From contig REEN01000075.1 in NCBI GenBank assembly GCA_007695015.1, positions 1 through 57,157 of the forward strand: a stretch of 57,157 bases of DNA. The letters are read 5' to 3'. Below the pieces are notes generated by a model. That model was not told the DNA's origin, ran no database searches, and saw only the letters and a list, made by a program, of their open reading frames with translations. Origin of the DNA: Marinilabiliales bacterium (GTDB lineage Bacteria > Bacteroidota > Bacteroidia > Bacteroidales > PUMT01). Within the stretch, counting starts at the first letter, position 1. Every line of letters begins with the position of its first letter. A program made the translations under genes and the position numbers. This document shows positions 17,327 to 26,975 of this stretch, one piece after another.

Positions 17327-17425
17327 ATTTTTGACTTTTAGAGGTTTATAAATAAAATCCGTTCGAAGGGCCGGGTAACCGAAGCTGCGAAGCGTGTGAG
17401 ACCGTTGAAGCCAAACCTGACAAGG

Positions 17426-18397
17426 TTACTGTGACCACTCTGTGGGCTCCCTGTCCCATCTGTGGACCTCAAGTTTCTTCATAAGTGCCCCGTCAAGCGG
17501 TCCGGCATCACTGGTTGCAATATTGGCCTTAACATGCCTGGGTTTACGCATTCCCGGAATTATCGTGCTTACCGTCGGTTCACCCAGTATAAAGCGAAGT
17601 GCCATTTCGGGCATTGTCATCCCTTCAGGCACCAGGGGCTTGAGCGTGTCTGCCCTGTCTACGCACGCTTCAAGGTTTTCCGGAACAAAATATGTATTCC
17701 GCCAGTCCCCGTCCGGCCATGTGGTATCCTTTGTCAGTGTGCCGGTAAGGGTACCCTCATCAAAAGGCACCCTGGCTATCACGGCAACATCATGCTCGCG
17801 GCACGCCGGGAACAACTCATCCTTCGGATTCTGGTCAAAAATATTATAGATAACCTGCACCGCATCTACCAGTCCGCTCTTCACGGCCCTGACCCCGTTC
17901 CACGGCTCCCACCTGTTAATGCTAATTCCTATTGCATGGAACATACCCTGCGATTTGAGCTCCTGCATCTTTTTTATCCACCGGTCATCATCAAGCCAAT
18001 GATCCTCCCAGGTATGAAGCTGCATCAGGTCAAATGAACCGATGCCCGCATTTGCAAGGCTTTTCTCAACATACTCTTCGATATGGCCGGGTGGGAAACA
18101 GTCATCCAAACTGTATTCACGCCTGCTGGGCCATTTGAAATTCTTCGGGGGCACCTTGGTGGCAGTGTAAAGCTTTTTGTCACTGTTGGCCTTTACCAGG
18201 CTTCCAAGCAGTGACTCACTTTTACCGGCGCCATAACCCCATGCTGTGTCAAAAAAGTTGCAGCCGTTATTTACGGCAAGCTGCAGTGCCTCCATTGACT
18301 CTGCATCATCTGAACCGGTCCACCCGGCCATGCCCCACATGCCGTAACCTATCTCACTTACCTGCCAGTTTGTTTTTCCAAATCTTCTGTATTTCAT
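17426..18397 (-). CDS. Aldo/keto reductase
   Basis: A 323-residue (alpha/beta)8 NADPH-dependent oxidoreductase. The catalytic tetrad is complete: Asp50 and Tyr55 (FFDTAWGYG), Lys81 (TATKVP) and His128 (MQLHTW). The N-terminus (MKYRRFGKTNWQVSEIGYGMWG) is that of the AKR11/12-like, YghZ/general-stress branch. It reduces small aldehydes or ketones in the cytoplasm; the natural substrate is not evident. It lies 99 bases upstream of the xylanase on the same strand, perhaps in one transcript, and diverges from the nucleotide-sugar dehydrogenase. Confidence 0.93.
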   Translation of the reverse strand: MKYRRFGKTNWQVSEIGYGMWGMAGWTGSDDAESMEALQLAVNNGCNFFDTAWGYGAGKSESLLGSLVKANSDKKLYTATKVPPKNFKWPSRREYSLDDCFPPGHIEEYVEKSLANAGIGSFDLMQLHTWEDHWLDDDRWIKKMQELKSQGMFHAIGISINRWEPWNGVRAVKSGLVDAVQVIYNIFDQNPKDELFPACREHDVAVIARVPFDEGTLTGTLTKDTTWPDGDWRNTYFVPENLEACVDRADTLKPLVPEGMTMPEMALRFILGEPTVSTIIPGMRKPRHVKANIATSDAGPLDGALMKKLEVHRWDREPTEWSQ

Positions 18398-18611
18398 AAT
18401 ATTCAGGTTTTAGATCAATAATTTACACTGCAAACAAAAGGATAAATGTAACAATTCACCGGGTAATATAAAACTGAAAAACATAACCAGGAACCGCCAC
18501 CTGTTAATGAAAAAAAATTATCTTTAATCGCCGTAATTACACAGACTGAACACATATTGCTTATTTTCAATAAATTGCCTGACGAATACGAACTATAAAC
18601 CAAAACATCCT

Positions 18612-20267
18612 ATGTCTCAGAATGAACAAAACTCCTGGTCAGTAAACCCGGCCGGCGAAAAGTTTCCTCTTCCAAAAGATGAAGAGTATCCGGCAGAACT
18701 GGAACGTATTAAAAAACTGACAGATGACGCACGCACCATGGGCCGTGAGGTCGTGGTCGTAATGGGAGCCGGATTTGTCGGTGCGGTCATGGCTGCCGTT
18801 GTGGCCGATACCCGCGACCAGAACGGAAAATATTCCAAATTTGTAATAGTATGCCAGCGGCCAAGCACACGCTCATACTGGAAAATACCGATGCTTAACA
18901 GGGGAGAATCTCCTGTAAAGGCGGAAGACCCTGAGGTAGATGAGCTGATAACCAGGTGCGTAAAACAGGAAAAAACCCTGGTGGCCACATATAACAGCGA
19001 CTGCCTGTCGCTGGCGGACTGTGTGGTGGTTGACGTGCAGTGTGATTTTGTCAAGAGGGATCTTGGCAATATGAAGACGGGGCAGACAGATATGCATGCC
19101 CTTGAGGCTACCATACGTACCCTGGGAGAAAAGATCCAGCCGCACTGCCTGGTGCTGATAGAAACGACCGTGGCCCCCGGAACGACTGAATTCGTTGCCT
19201 GGCCTATTCTGAAGAAAGCCTTCGCCAACCGTGGAATAGATTCAGAGCCACTGCTGGCACACAGCTTCGAACGGGTGATGCCCGGCAAAGAGTATGTGGC
19301 CAGCATAAGGGATTTCTGGAGGGTTTGCTCGGGATGCAACAAGGAAGCCAGGGACCGGGTAGAAAAATTCCTTCATGAAGTGCTCAATACCGGTGAATTT
19401 CCCCTCACGGTGATGGACCGCCCCATTGAATCGGAAACCACAAAGATCATTGAAAACTCTTACCGGGCAACAATCCTGGCCTTTCTTAACGAATGGAGCC
19501 TGTTTGCCGAACGCAACGGGGTAGACCTGATAAAGGTGATCAAGGCAATCGGTATGAGGCCGACGCACAGCAACATCATATTCCCGGGTCCTGGTATCGG
19601 AGGTTACTGCCTCCCCAAGGATGGGGGACTGGGTTATTGGGCATACAAGCACATTCTCGGGTTTGAGGATGGCGACAGCATCTTCAGGATAACCCCTGAA
19701 GCAATTGACATCAATGATACCAGGGCATTGCATGTGGCAGGACTTACCAGGGACGCACTGCGCAACATGTCAAGGTATATTGCCGGGGCCGATATCGTGT
19801 TATGCGGGGCCAGCTACCGCCAGGATGTGGGTGATACCCGTTACAGCGGCAGTGAACTGGTGGTAAGGAAACTTGCCGAAATGGGTGCCGAGATAAGGGT
19901 GCATGATCCATACGTGGATCACTGGCACGAATTTGAGAAACAGGACACCTATCCGGCACCCGGACAATCATGGTCGAGATTCTTCAGGAACCAGGAGGGC
20001 CTTAACAGCCTGCATATCGAAAAAGATCTGAAGAAAACGCTCAGGAATGCGGAAGCCATGATCCTTGCAGTGCCCCACAGCGATTACCTGAATCTTAAAC
20101 CCGCTGATATCGTGGAGTGGGCGGGGCAGACACTGGCCATCATCGATTGCTTCGGCATCCTCAAAGATGATGAAATAAGAGAGTATTTCAGGCTGGGCTG
20201 TGAGGTAAAAGCACTTGGCCGCGGCCACATACAGAGACTGAAAAAGGAGGTGCAGACAGGGGAATAA
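18612..20267 (+). CDS. UDP-glucose/GDP-mannose dehydrogenase family protein
   Basis: A 551-residue nucleotide-sugar dehydrogenase with NAD-binding GAGFVG at 52-57, the central-domain Lys278 in ETTKIIENSYR and the catalytic Cys333 in GGYCLPKD, followed by a C-terminal UDP-binding Rossmann domain (about 385-540). It oxidises the C6 hydroxyl of an NDP-hexose to the uronic acid in two NAD steps. It is about 100 residues longer than the common 430-450-residue enzymes, because of a 45-residue N-terminal extension and insertions near 65-160. It may feed capsule, O-antigen or exopolysaccharide synthesis; its convergent neighbour is a beta-helix protein of the sugar-nucleotide type. Confidence 0.92.
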   Translation: MSQNEQNSWSVNPAGEKFPLPKDEEYPAELERIKKLTDDARTMGREVVVVMGAGFVGAVMAAVVADTRDQNGKYSKFVIVCQRPSTRSYWKIPMLNRGESPVKAEDPEVDELITRCVKQEKTLVATYNSDCLSLADCVVVDVQCDFVKRDLGNMKTGQTDMHALEATIRTLGEKIQPHCLVLIETTVAPGTTEFVAWPILKKAFANRGIDSEPLLAHSFERVMPGKEYVASIRDFWRVCSGCNKEARDRVEKFLHEVLNTGEFPLTVMDRPIESETTKIIENSYRATILAFLNEWSLFAERNGVDLIKVIKAIGMRPTHSNIIFPGPGIGGYCLPKDGGLGYWAYKHILGFEDGDSIFRITPEAIDINDTRALHVAGLTRDALRNMSRYIAGADIVLCGASYRQDVGDTRYSGSELVVRKLAEMGAEIRVHDPYVDHWHEFEKQDTYPAPGQSWSRFFRNQEGLNSLHIEKDLKKTLRNAEAMILAVPHSDYLNLKPADIVEWAGQTLAIIDCFGILKDDEIREYFRLGCEVKALGRGHIQRLKKEVQTGE

Positions 20268-20385
20268 CAGGCTGCAAAGTTCGGGCCGGCAGAATGAGCC
20301 GGCAGTCACAGGCGGGCGGATACAGGCCGGAAATTGAAGGCCGGCAAACTGAGCAGGCTGGTGCCGGCCGGCCGGTCTTATCAAA
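20268..20385. other. GC-rich degenerate repeats between convergent genes
   Basis: This 118-base gap between two converging genes is filled with GGCCGGC/GCCGGCA units (near 20284, 20299, 20324, 20338 and 20364-20374). They can pair with one another into several alternative hairpins and may terminate transcription from both sides, but no canonical stem with a T-run is seen. Confidence 0.35.
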
Positions 20386-22587
20386 TTAAGCCTGTATGGC
20401 CTTTTCAAGGATACTGCTGTATTCAGAAGTTTCCTCCCTGACCTTTTTTATAAAATCATTGTTGTCAATATCACCCATGGCGGCCTTCTTCTCATCCTCA
20501 TTGCGGTAAATCATGATCCTGAACGGGTTGTCATAATCCTTTTTTCTCGAAAGGTAAACCTGCCCGGATATATGATTTTGAATTTCTATATCCTTCTTAA
20601 GGGCACTCTTCCATTGTCCGGCATTCAGACTGTCAGTTTCGTACAGGGTGCACAAAGTTGCCCAGGCATGGTTCCGCTTGTCAGCCAGATACTCCTCCCA
20701 GAGCAGGTCGTACCTGGCGTGTATGTCCTCCCATGTTTTCAATATACCCGATCCTATGTCTGCACGCAGCTGGTCCAGCTTCCTTTCAGGGATCAGTTGT
20801 CCCCCGACATTCACCCAGCTGGTCTCCCTTTCCGCCGAAAGGCTGTCAGCCATTTGTGATAACGGACCGGCAGGAAGCATGCCGTTATAACCAACAAGAA
20901 CTTTCACTGCATAATGGTGTATCATATCCCTGTATGCATGATATGCCTGCCATGCCTTAAGTATTAACACCTTGCGCCGCGACCTCTCCATCCCCTCGCC
21001 GAGTATCTCGAGGTCTGCCACCGCATCTGCACCATCTCCCAGCAGGCTTCTTCCCTTCTCTGCCAGCTCATCAGGTTCAGGGTTTTCTGTGTCATCGCCG
21101 TTTTTCCTCATCCATGCCTTTCCTGTCCACTCTTCGAGTAACCTGATTGCCCTGAACATCTCCTCGACAGTATCGGGAGCCAGCGCTTCAAACTCAATGT
21201 TCTGGGTTTTGCTGAGCCTTTTGTCCCTTGCTATGAATTTACCCGAATTCCTGGAAAGAGCGTACATATTGTGCAACCACCAGAAAGCAGGCATCACTTC
21301 CAGCCTGTCATGAGTAATGTTATTGCTTACCAGCGAGAATGGCAGGGGAATGTCAAGTTCGGCAGGATAGTCGGCCTTCGAAATAAGCGTGAATGAAGCA
21401 AACCGGCTTGAGTGTTTAAGGCTGATGCATAGTCCGGGCCAGAAGCCACGGCCAGCAACAATCTCGCTGTCGTTTGCACGGCTGTTGTGATTTGAGCCTA
21501 TAGTGGCTCCGGCTGCTATATTGCTTTGCCCCATGACCACGGCAGCCACCAGGAACGAATTGTTGTGGTGCTGCTCGTGGGCCGGAAAGATAAGGTTATT
21601 GAGAACCTCACAGCACGATATGGTGGAGTTGTCGCCAAGGAAGGAGTTTATAAGCCTGGCACCGTACTTAAGGTTAGAGTTGTTGCCGAGTATGAACCTC
21701 ACCGCCTTGCAGCCATAGAATATGCGGCAGCCGTATCCGATAATGCCGTTGACCATTTCTACCCCCTCTCCTATCTGGGTGGACTCTTTTTCAGTGGAGT
21801 TGATGGTCAGGTTCTTGAGCTTGTTTGCACCTTTTATATAACAGCCCGACCCGATCTTAAGATCCTTCAGGGTATGGGAATTCTTTATAACACATTCATT
21901 TCCCACCGTACCGTAATACCCCCTTCGCGAATCGAACATCCCCTGGGTGATCTCTTTAAGCCGTTCCTGGAGAAGGGTGTCATCCCTGTATTTGGCCCAT
22001 AACCAGGCATCGGCGGGAATCATCCCGTCAAACGGCAATACCTGCCTTGACCCTGTCTCGTTCATTATGTCCATCCACACCCTGACAGATTCCGGTTCAC
22101 CATCCTTGATTATGCCGTTCCCGAACTTCGCGTGGTCGGTGGTGTTCATCTCCATTATGTTAAAAAGTATGCAGCGATTGCCAATGATATAATGGGACAG
22201 GTAGTGTACGTTGTGTATGGCAACATCATCGCCTATATCACAGTTTATCACCAGGCTGTTGGTAATACCTACCGATAGTTTCAGGTCATGGTGACGCAGT
22301 ACTATATCCCTGACGGCACCGATCCGGATCAGTCCGAAAAACCTGTTATTGCGCACCAGCGAAGGATCAAAGCAGTCCGTTACCAATATCTCATCCCAGC
22401 TGTCGGCTGTGTTCTGGTTCTTGACAAGCACTTCTATCTCATCAGACCTGAGGTTACGCCACCGGTCCTCCGGCCATTGAGACTGCATATTCCTGATATC
22501 ATACTGTCCGGCTCCTTCAGGTAGAAATTCGCCGGGAACAAAATCCTGCCCGAGACTTTCAGGGACCTGCACTGCAACTCTTTGCAT
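20386..22587 (-). CDS. DUF4954 family left-handed beta-helix protein
   Basis: The 733-residue protein matches the Bacteroidota DUF4954 family. From about residue 95 to 420 it shows hexapeptide-like turns (ITNSLVINCDIGDDVAIHN, IGSGCYIKG, IGEGVEMVNGIIGYGCRIFYG, LGNNSNLKYGARLINSFLG), the pattern of left-handed beta helices found in sugar-nucleotidyltransferases and acyltransferases. The last 300 residues are helical and charged. No signal peptide is present. The fold and the adjoining nucleotide-sugar dehydrogenase suggest sugar-nucleotide metabolism, but the family has no defined reaction that I know of. Confidence 0.85.
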   Translation of the reverse strand: MQRVAVQVPESLGQDFVPGEFLPEGAGQYDIRNMQSQWPEDRWRNLRSDEIEVLVKNQNTADSWDEILVTDCFDPSLVRNNRFFGLIRIGAVRDIVLRHHDLKLSVGITNSLVINCDIGDDVAIHNVHYLSHYIIGNRCILFNIMEMNTTDHAKFGNGIIKDGEPESVRVWMDIMNETGSRQVLPFDGMIPADAWLWAKYRDDTLLQERLKEITQGMFDSRRGYYGTVGNECVIKNSHTLKDLKIGSGCYIKGANKLKNLTINSTEKESTQIGEGVEMVNGIIGYGCRIFYGCKAVRFILGNNSNLKYGARLINSFLGDNSTISCCEVLNNLIFPAHEQHHNNSFLVAAVVMGQSNIAAGATIGSNHNSRANDSEIVAGRGFWPGLCISLKHSSRFASFTLISKADYPAELDIPLPFSLVSNNITHDRLEVMPAFWWLHNMYALSRNSGKFIARDKRLSKTQNIEFEALAPDTVEEMFRAIRLLEEWTGKAWMRKNGDDTENPEPDELAEKGRSLLGDGADAVADLEILGEGMERSRRKVLILKAWQAYHAYRDMIHHYAVKVLVGYNGMLPAGPLSQMADSLSAERETSWVNVGGQLIPERKLDQLRADIGSGILKTWEDIHARYDLLWEEYLADKRNHAWATLCTLYETDSLNAGQWKSALKKDIEIQNHISGQVYLSRKKDYDNPFRIMIYRNEDEKKAAMGDIDNNDFIKKVREETSEYSSILEKAIQA

Positions 22588-22765
22588 TATATAAGTATTA
22601 TATTTAAAACATAGTTTTTAAATAAGGCCGTAAATATACTTTATTTACAAGAAATACTTAATTTCATATAATATTTTTTAAATTCATTTTGAAAATTTCT
22701 GTTGTATAGAAACATTTAATTATATTTACAATTCAATAAGCACTGTTAACCAAATACTAAACCAG
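22588..22765. other. AT-rich divergent promoter region
   Basis: This strongly AT-rich 178-base stretch separates the divergent DUF4954 and TlpA-like genes and must carry both promoters. TATATTTA at 22721-22728 resembles the Bacteroidota -7 box (TAnnTTTG), but no -33 TTTG sits at the usual distance, so the assignment is weak. GTTAACCA (22745-22752) is shared with the leader of the paralogous gene at 28768. Confidence 0.3.
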
Positions 22766-24172
22766 ATGAGAATTATCCCGGGCATATTATTGCTGGCCGC
22801 AATGGTCATTTCTTCCTGCAGCACACAGGAACCAGACAACCGTATTGTAATTGCCGGAAAAATAGAAGGGCTGACAGAGGCCACCGTCAGGCTGGTTACC
22901 GATGCTGTACTGCATGAAACCGAGCTCCGGCAGGACGGAACCTTCCATCTCGAACATACTGCTGATGATTCGAGGTATTACACAGTACTTAGCAGGCCAG
23001 GTGATGCATTCATAGTATTCCTTTATCCGGGCGACAGCTTATGGGTGACATATGAAGCATCAGATCTTTATGGCACATTCCAGGCTACGGGCAGCAGGGC
23101 TGCCGAAGCTGAATACCTCGCCGAGAAGAGCAGGATAACAAGCGGAATCAGCAACTTTAACCAGCTGATGGTGCTGGATGCCCAAAGCTATTTTGACGTC
23201 AAAAAGCCGGTAATAGAGGAGCTGCAGGAGTTGCTTAACCGGGTTAAAGCAGAAGAAGGGATATCAGAAGAGCTCATTGAGCTTGAGGCACTCGGACTGG
23301 TATCGTTCGACCTCTACCTGGATTACATGTACCCCATGGTACACAGGAACAGGAACAATATTCCCCGGAATGAAAGCATTGACTTCCCCGAAGATGAGAC
23401 CAATGAAAGGATTGCCGCATTCAATTTTGACGATCCGCTGATACTGAAGGACCGTTATTCAAAACAGCTGCTTGACATTCACATCAGGGATGCCGTGTCT
23501 GAATTTATGAGAAACAATCCTGAAGCCGGAACCGTTGATAATGCCTTTATATCTGCCACCTTCGACGTCGCCGGATCAAAATTTTCCAACCCTGAAGTAC
23601 GCGATCACGTCATGTTCAGTGCACTTGACAGGGATATGAACTACAGGGGCCCTGCAAGGTACCGCGAACTCTATACCAGGTTCCTTGGCGAAAGCAGCAC
23701 TCCAGCTTATAAAGAAAGGGTCAATAACATTATTGCCGAATGGGAGCATATCTCCCCTGGCAGCGAGGTACCTGACTTCATCTTTACCGATATTGAAGGC
23801 AACGAGGTAAGGCTCAGTGACCTTTCGGGGAAACTTATCTACATCGATGTATGGGCAACATGGTGCGGCCCCTGTATTGCCGAGCACCCTCACTGGAACA
23901 CCCTTATGGAAGAGTATGAAGGGAAGGATGTTGCCTTCCTGGCCATATCGACCGACAACACCAGGGAGCCATGGGAAAAAATGGTGACTGAAAAGAATAT
24001 GCAGGGCTACAACTGGTATGCTGAGAACGCATGGGAATCTGAAATATCAGAGCATTTCAACATCAGGGCGATACCCCGGTTCCTGCTGCTTGACAGGGAG
24101 AGGAGGGTGATAGATCCGTCGGCCGAACGGCCTTCGGGAAGGATCAGGGAAACACTGGATCAGCATCTTTGA
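22766..24172 (+). CDS. TlpA-like thioredoxin lipoprotein with DUF4369 domain (copy 1)
   Basis: A 468-residue lipoprotein (MVISSC lipobox) with an N-terminal DUF4369 beta domain (about 25-110), a helical middle and a C-terminal TlpA/ResA-type thioredoxin domain (about 335-468). The redox motif WCGPC near 367 and the cis-Pro loop (RAIPRF) are intact. Such proteins reduce or exchange disulfides in the periplasm and are often paired with outer-membrane systems in Bacteroidota. A close paralogue lies at 28768-30171. The gene is not tightly linked to its neighbours. Confidence 0.9.
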   Translation: MRIIPGILLLAAMVISSCSTQEPDNRIVIAGKIEGLTEATVRLVTDAVLHETELRQDGTFHLEHTADDSRYYTVLSRPGDAFIVFLYPGDSLWVTYEASDLYGTFQATGSRAAEAEYLAEKSRITSGISNFNQLMVLDAQSYFDVKKPVIEELQELLNRVKAEEGISEELIELEALGLVSFDLYLDYMYPMVHRNRNNIPRNESIDFPEDETNERIAAFNFDDPLILKDRYSKQLLDIHIRDAVSEFMRNNPEAGTVDNAFISATFDVAGSKFSNPEVRDHVMFSALDRDMNYRGPARYRELYTRFLGESSTPAYKERVNNIIAEWEHISPGSEVPDFIFTDIEGNEVRLSDLSGKLIYIDVWATWCGPCIAEHPHWNTLMEEYEGKDVAFLAISTDNTREPWEKMVTEKNMQGYNWYAENAWESEISEHFNIRAIPRFLLLDRERRVIDPSAERPSGRIRETLDQHL

Positions 24173-24329
24173 TCCATAGGTTGACAGTCCCCGGGAATCA
24201 TAAGGGAACCGCCCGGTCAGCAATCCTGATCCATGATCATCAGGAAACCCCGGATTTTTTCCCCGGTTTATTTAAACAATTCCTGTACATGTTTCTTTAT
24301 ATAATTGATGTGTAACAAAAACAGCAGCT

Positions 24330-25571
24330 ATGAAAAGAAACAGGAAAAACTTCAAGGTAAAACCGGTTAATCTCAAAACACTGGCAATACTTTTTATTGC
24401 CGCGGCAATAACTGGTATCTCACAGGCCCAGGTCAGGGTCAGCGAAACAGTCATCGAAACCCGGGTTAACAGTGAAGCCGAAAATTTCAGGATTGTAAGG
24501 GTGGTCGAAAGCCTGGAACATCCATGGGCAATAGGCTGGCTGCCTGATGGCAGGATGCTCGTAACCGAAAGGCCCGGAAGAATGCATCTGATTGACGGTG
24601 AATCGGTCACCGAACTGAAAAACCTTCCACCAATACATTACCAGGAGGACCAGAGGACAGCGCCCCAGGGCGGCAGCCAGGCGGGACTGCTCGATGTTGC
24701 GGTGCATCCTGATTATAACAATAACGGGTGGATATACTTCACCTATTCGAGTCCGGGCGACGCCGACGGAGTGCCAGCAAGGCTCGGGACGGGGACGGGA
24801 CTGGCACGGGCGCGGCTGAATGCTTCAGGCACCGACCTGGTTGACCTGCAGACCATTTACACCATGATCCCCCGCACCCAGCCCGGAAGGCACTATGGGT
24901 CAAGGATTGTCTTTCCCGGCGACGGGACGGTGATCTTCTCGATAGGGGACAGGGGACTTCGTTATCCATCACAGGACCTAACCAACCCTGCCGGCTCAAT
25001 GATCAGGCTGCTTGAGGATGGCGGAGCAGCGCCTGACAACCCCTTTGTCGGGATGGCTCCCGGCAACCTGAGACCGGAGATATACTCCTTTGGCCACAGA
25101 AATAATCAGGGACTTGCACAGGACCCGGCCACCGGAGAGATATGGGCCACTAACCATGGACCCCGGGGCGGGGACCTTCTGTACAGGGTCCGGAAAGGTC
25201 ACAACTACGGCTGGCCCAACGTCTCCTTTGGCGTGGAGTACTCAACCGGTGAGCCTGTAGGAATAGGCCGGGAAGCGCCTGGTGTGACAGCTCCTGACTA
25301 CATTTGGGAAGAATCAATGGCGCCATCCGGACTGGCATTTTATTACGGTGATCAGTTCCCGGACTGGAACGGCAACCTCTTTGCCGGATCTCTTCTCAGG
25401 CAGGAGATTTACAGGCTGGTGCTGGATAACAACCGGGTTGTTCACAAGGAGACCCTGATAACCGGCAAGATAGGAAGAATACGTGATGTCAGGCAGGGGC
25501 CCGACGGATTCATATACATTGCAACAGATGAGGGCGACGGCGGCATCTACAGGCTGGAGCCGGTAAGGTGA
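24330..25571 (+). CDS. PQQ-dependent aldose sugar dehydrogenase (GDH-B/YliI-like)
   Basis: The 413-residue exported protein has a signal peptide (to about residue 35) and a six-bladed beta-propeller of the soluble glucose/sorbosone dehydrogenase family: EHPWAIGWLPDGRMLVTERPG, GGSQAGLLDVAVHPDY, HYGSRIVFPGDGTVIFSIGDRG, ATNHGPRGGD and GHNYGWPNVSFG. The family oxidises aldose sugars in the periplasm with PQQ and calcium. No PQQ biosynthesis gene is in the window, so the cofactor would be made elsewhere or imported. It may cooperate with the MFS carrier downstream, but 187 bases and a hairpin separate them. Confidence 0.9.
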   Translation: MKRNRKNFKVKPVNLKTLAILFIAAAITGISQAQVRVSETVIETRVNSEAENFRIVRVVESLEHPWAIGWLPDGRMLVTERPGRMHLIDGESVTELKNLPPIHYQEDQRTAPQGGSQAGLLDVAVHPDYNNNGWIYFTYSSPGDADGVPARLGTGTGLARARLNASGTDLVDLQTIYTMIPRTQPGRHYGSRIVFPGDGTVIFSIGDRGLRYPSQDLTNPAGSMIRLLEDGGAAPDNPFVGMAPGNLRPEIYSFGHRNNQGLAQDPATGEIWATNHGPRGGDLLYRVRKGHNYGWPNVSFGVEYSTGEPVGIGREAPGVTAPDYIWEESMAPSGLAFYYGDQFPDWNGNLFAGSLLRQEIYRLVLDNNRVVHKETLITGKIGRIRDVRQGPDGFIYIATDEGDGGIYRLEPVR

Positions 25572-25607
25572 CAATGCAGCCATATCAACTCAAATATTCA
25601 GGAAGGC

Positions 25608-25624
25608 CGCGGTTTATAACCGCG
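25608..25624. terminator. Hairpin after sugar dehydrogenase gene
   Basis: CGCGGTT-TAT-AACCGCG is a perfect 7-bp stem with a 3-base loop, 37 bases after the dehydrogenase stop and followed by a T/C-rich stretch (TTCTTCC). It is the likely terminator of that gene, although the T-run is interrupted. Confidence 0.45.
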
Positions 25625-25699
25625 TTCTTCCGTTTCTGAAAACCTTGCGTTCGCTTTGAACTTTTTTTAAGGTTTCGTGCATCAGGGTGACGCCCGGTT

Positions 25700-25730
25700 T
25701 TTCAATTGCAGGATGTTTTTCCTATCTTTC
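25700..25730 (+). promoter_or_regulatory. Candidate Bacteroidota-type promoter for the MFS gene
   Basis: TTTC (25700-25703), a 19-base spacer and TATCTTTC (25723-25730) approach the Bacteroidota consensus TTTG-N19-21-TAnnTTTG, each box one base off. A start about 7 bases later leaves a leader of some 20 bases before the ATG at 25759. Confidence 0.4.
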
Positions 25731-25758
25731 CCGGCACCTTTTATGTTTTACTGAACTC

Positions 25759-26973
25759 ATGCAAACCGGACAGACAGCTGATATTCCGGGCACGGCCAGG
25801 GGATGGACCGTAACAATAGCAGCCCTCGGCATTAACATGCTGATCGGCATACTCTATTCCTGGAGCATTATACAGAGGGCCATGGTGGTCAACTGGGGAT
25901 GGAGCAATACAGAGGCATCACTCCCCTACACCCTGTGCATTGCCACATTCGCATTAACAATGATCTTTGCCGGCAGGGCCCAGGACAGGTACGGGCCACG
26001 CCCTGTTGCCCTTCTTGGAAGCATTATGTTTGGCGGCGGACTTATAGGGTCGGCCTTTGCCCCTGCCCCGGCCCTTATGATGGTAACCTTCGGAATAGCC
26101 TGCGGCATTGGGATAGGCCTCTGTTTTTCGGCAGCCACCCCGGCGGCGATCAAATGGTTTGACCCCGGCAGGAAAGGTTTTGTGACCGGGGTAGTAGTTG
26201 CAGGAGTTGGACTGTCGCCAATATACACAGCCCCGCTTACGGAGGCGCTGCTGAGAGCTTACACTATCGAGCAAACCTTCCTTGTTCTGGGTATAATTGC
26301 CCTTGCCGGGTTGCTGCTCCTTTCCCTTGTCCTTGCCAATCCACCGGCCAGGCATGAAAATGCCGGCACTGACGTAACAGCTGATCCCCGAGTAATAATC
26401 ACCGACATCCCCTGGCGTGAGATGATCCGTACGCGGACCTTCATAATATTATGGTCATCCTACCTGCTGAGTGCCGCTGGGGGACTTATGCTGGTGGGGC
26501 ATCTCGCCGGCATTGCCATTGTACAGGCACAGTGGGAGGCAGGTTTTGTGCTCGTGGTAATACTTGCCATCTTCAATACACTCGGACGCCTGGCAGGCGG
26601 TTACATATCAGACCGTTCAGGTCCGGTCAGCGCCCTTCTGCTGATGTTCATGATACAGGCGGTAAATATCTTCCTGTTCACCTTTTACCGTAGCGTACCG
26701 GCGTTGATGGCAGGGTCTGCCATTGCCGGTTTTGCCTACGGGTCTCTGCTGGCCCTCTTTCCTGCCGCAACAGCAGGGTATTTCGGACTCAGGAACCTTG
26801 GAGTAAACTACGGCATAATATTCACCGGCTGGGGAGCAGCAGGCATAGTGGGACCCATTATAGGAGGTGCGGCAGCCGATATCACCGGATCCTATAACCT
26901 GTCATATATAATTTCAGCGGTTATGCTGCTTGGAGGGGCCGTTATCGTAAACCAGCTTCGCAAAACAGGCTGA
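25759..26973 (+). CDS. MFS transporter, OFA (oxalate/formate antiporter-like) family
   Basis: A 404-residue carrier with twelve predicted membrane helices. The first helix region (INMLIGILYSWSII), the loop 2-3 motif AGRAQDRYGPRP and helix 4-5 (GIACGIGIGLCFSAATPAAIKWF) are those of the OFA group, which exchanges small mono- or dicarboxylates such as oxalate, formate, lactate or pyruvate. The longest frame begins 72 bases upstream at a GTG, but that segment would add an odd hydrophobic leader overlapping the promoter candidate; the ATG here is preferred. The gene converges on dacB with the repeat element between. Confidence 0.88.
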   Translation: MQTGQTADIPGTARGWTVTIAALGINMLIGILYSWSIIQRAMVVNWGWSNTEASLPYTLCIATFALTMIFAGRAQDRYGPRPVALLGSIMFGGGLIGSAFAPAPALMMVTFGIACGIGIGLCFSAATPAAIKWFDPGRKGFVTGVVVAGVGLSPIYTAPLTEALLRAYTIEQTFLVLGIIALAGLLLLSLVLANPPARHENAGTDVTADPRVIITDIPWREMIRTRTFIILWSSYLLSAAGGLMLVGHLAGIAIVQAQWEAGFVLVVILAIFNTLGRLAGGYISDRSGPVSALLLMFMIQAVNIFLFTFYRSVPALMAGSAIAGFAYGSLLALFPAATAGYFGLRNLGVNYGIIFTGWGAAGIVGPIIGGAAADITGSYNLSYIISAVMLLGGAVIVNQLRKTG

Positions 26974-26975
26974 AA

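Noticed and set aside
20268-20385. A possible CRISPR-like array because of repeated GGCCGGC units.
   Set aside because: The repeats are short, irregular and lack unique spacers of equal size; no cas gene is nearby.
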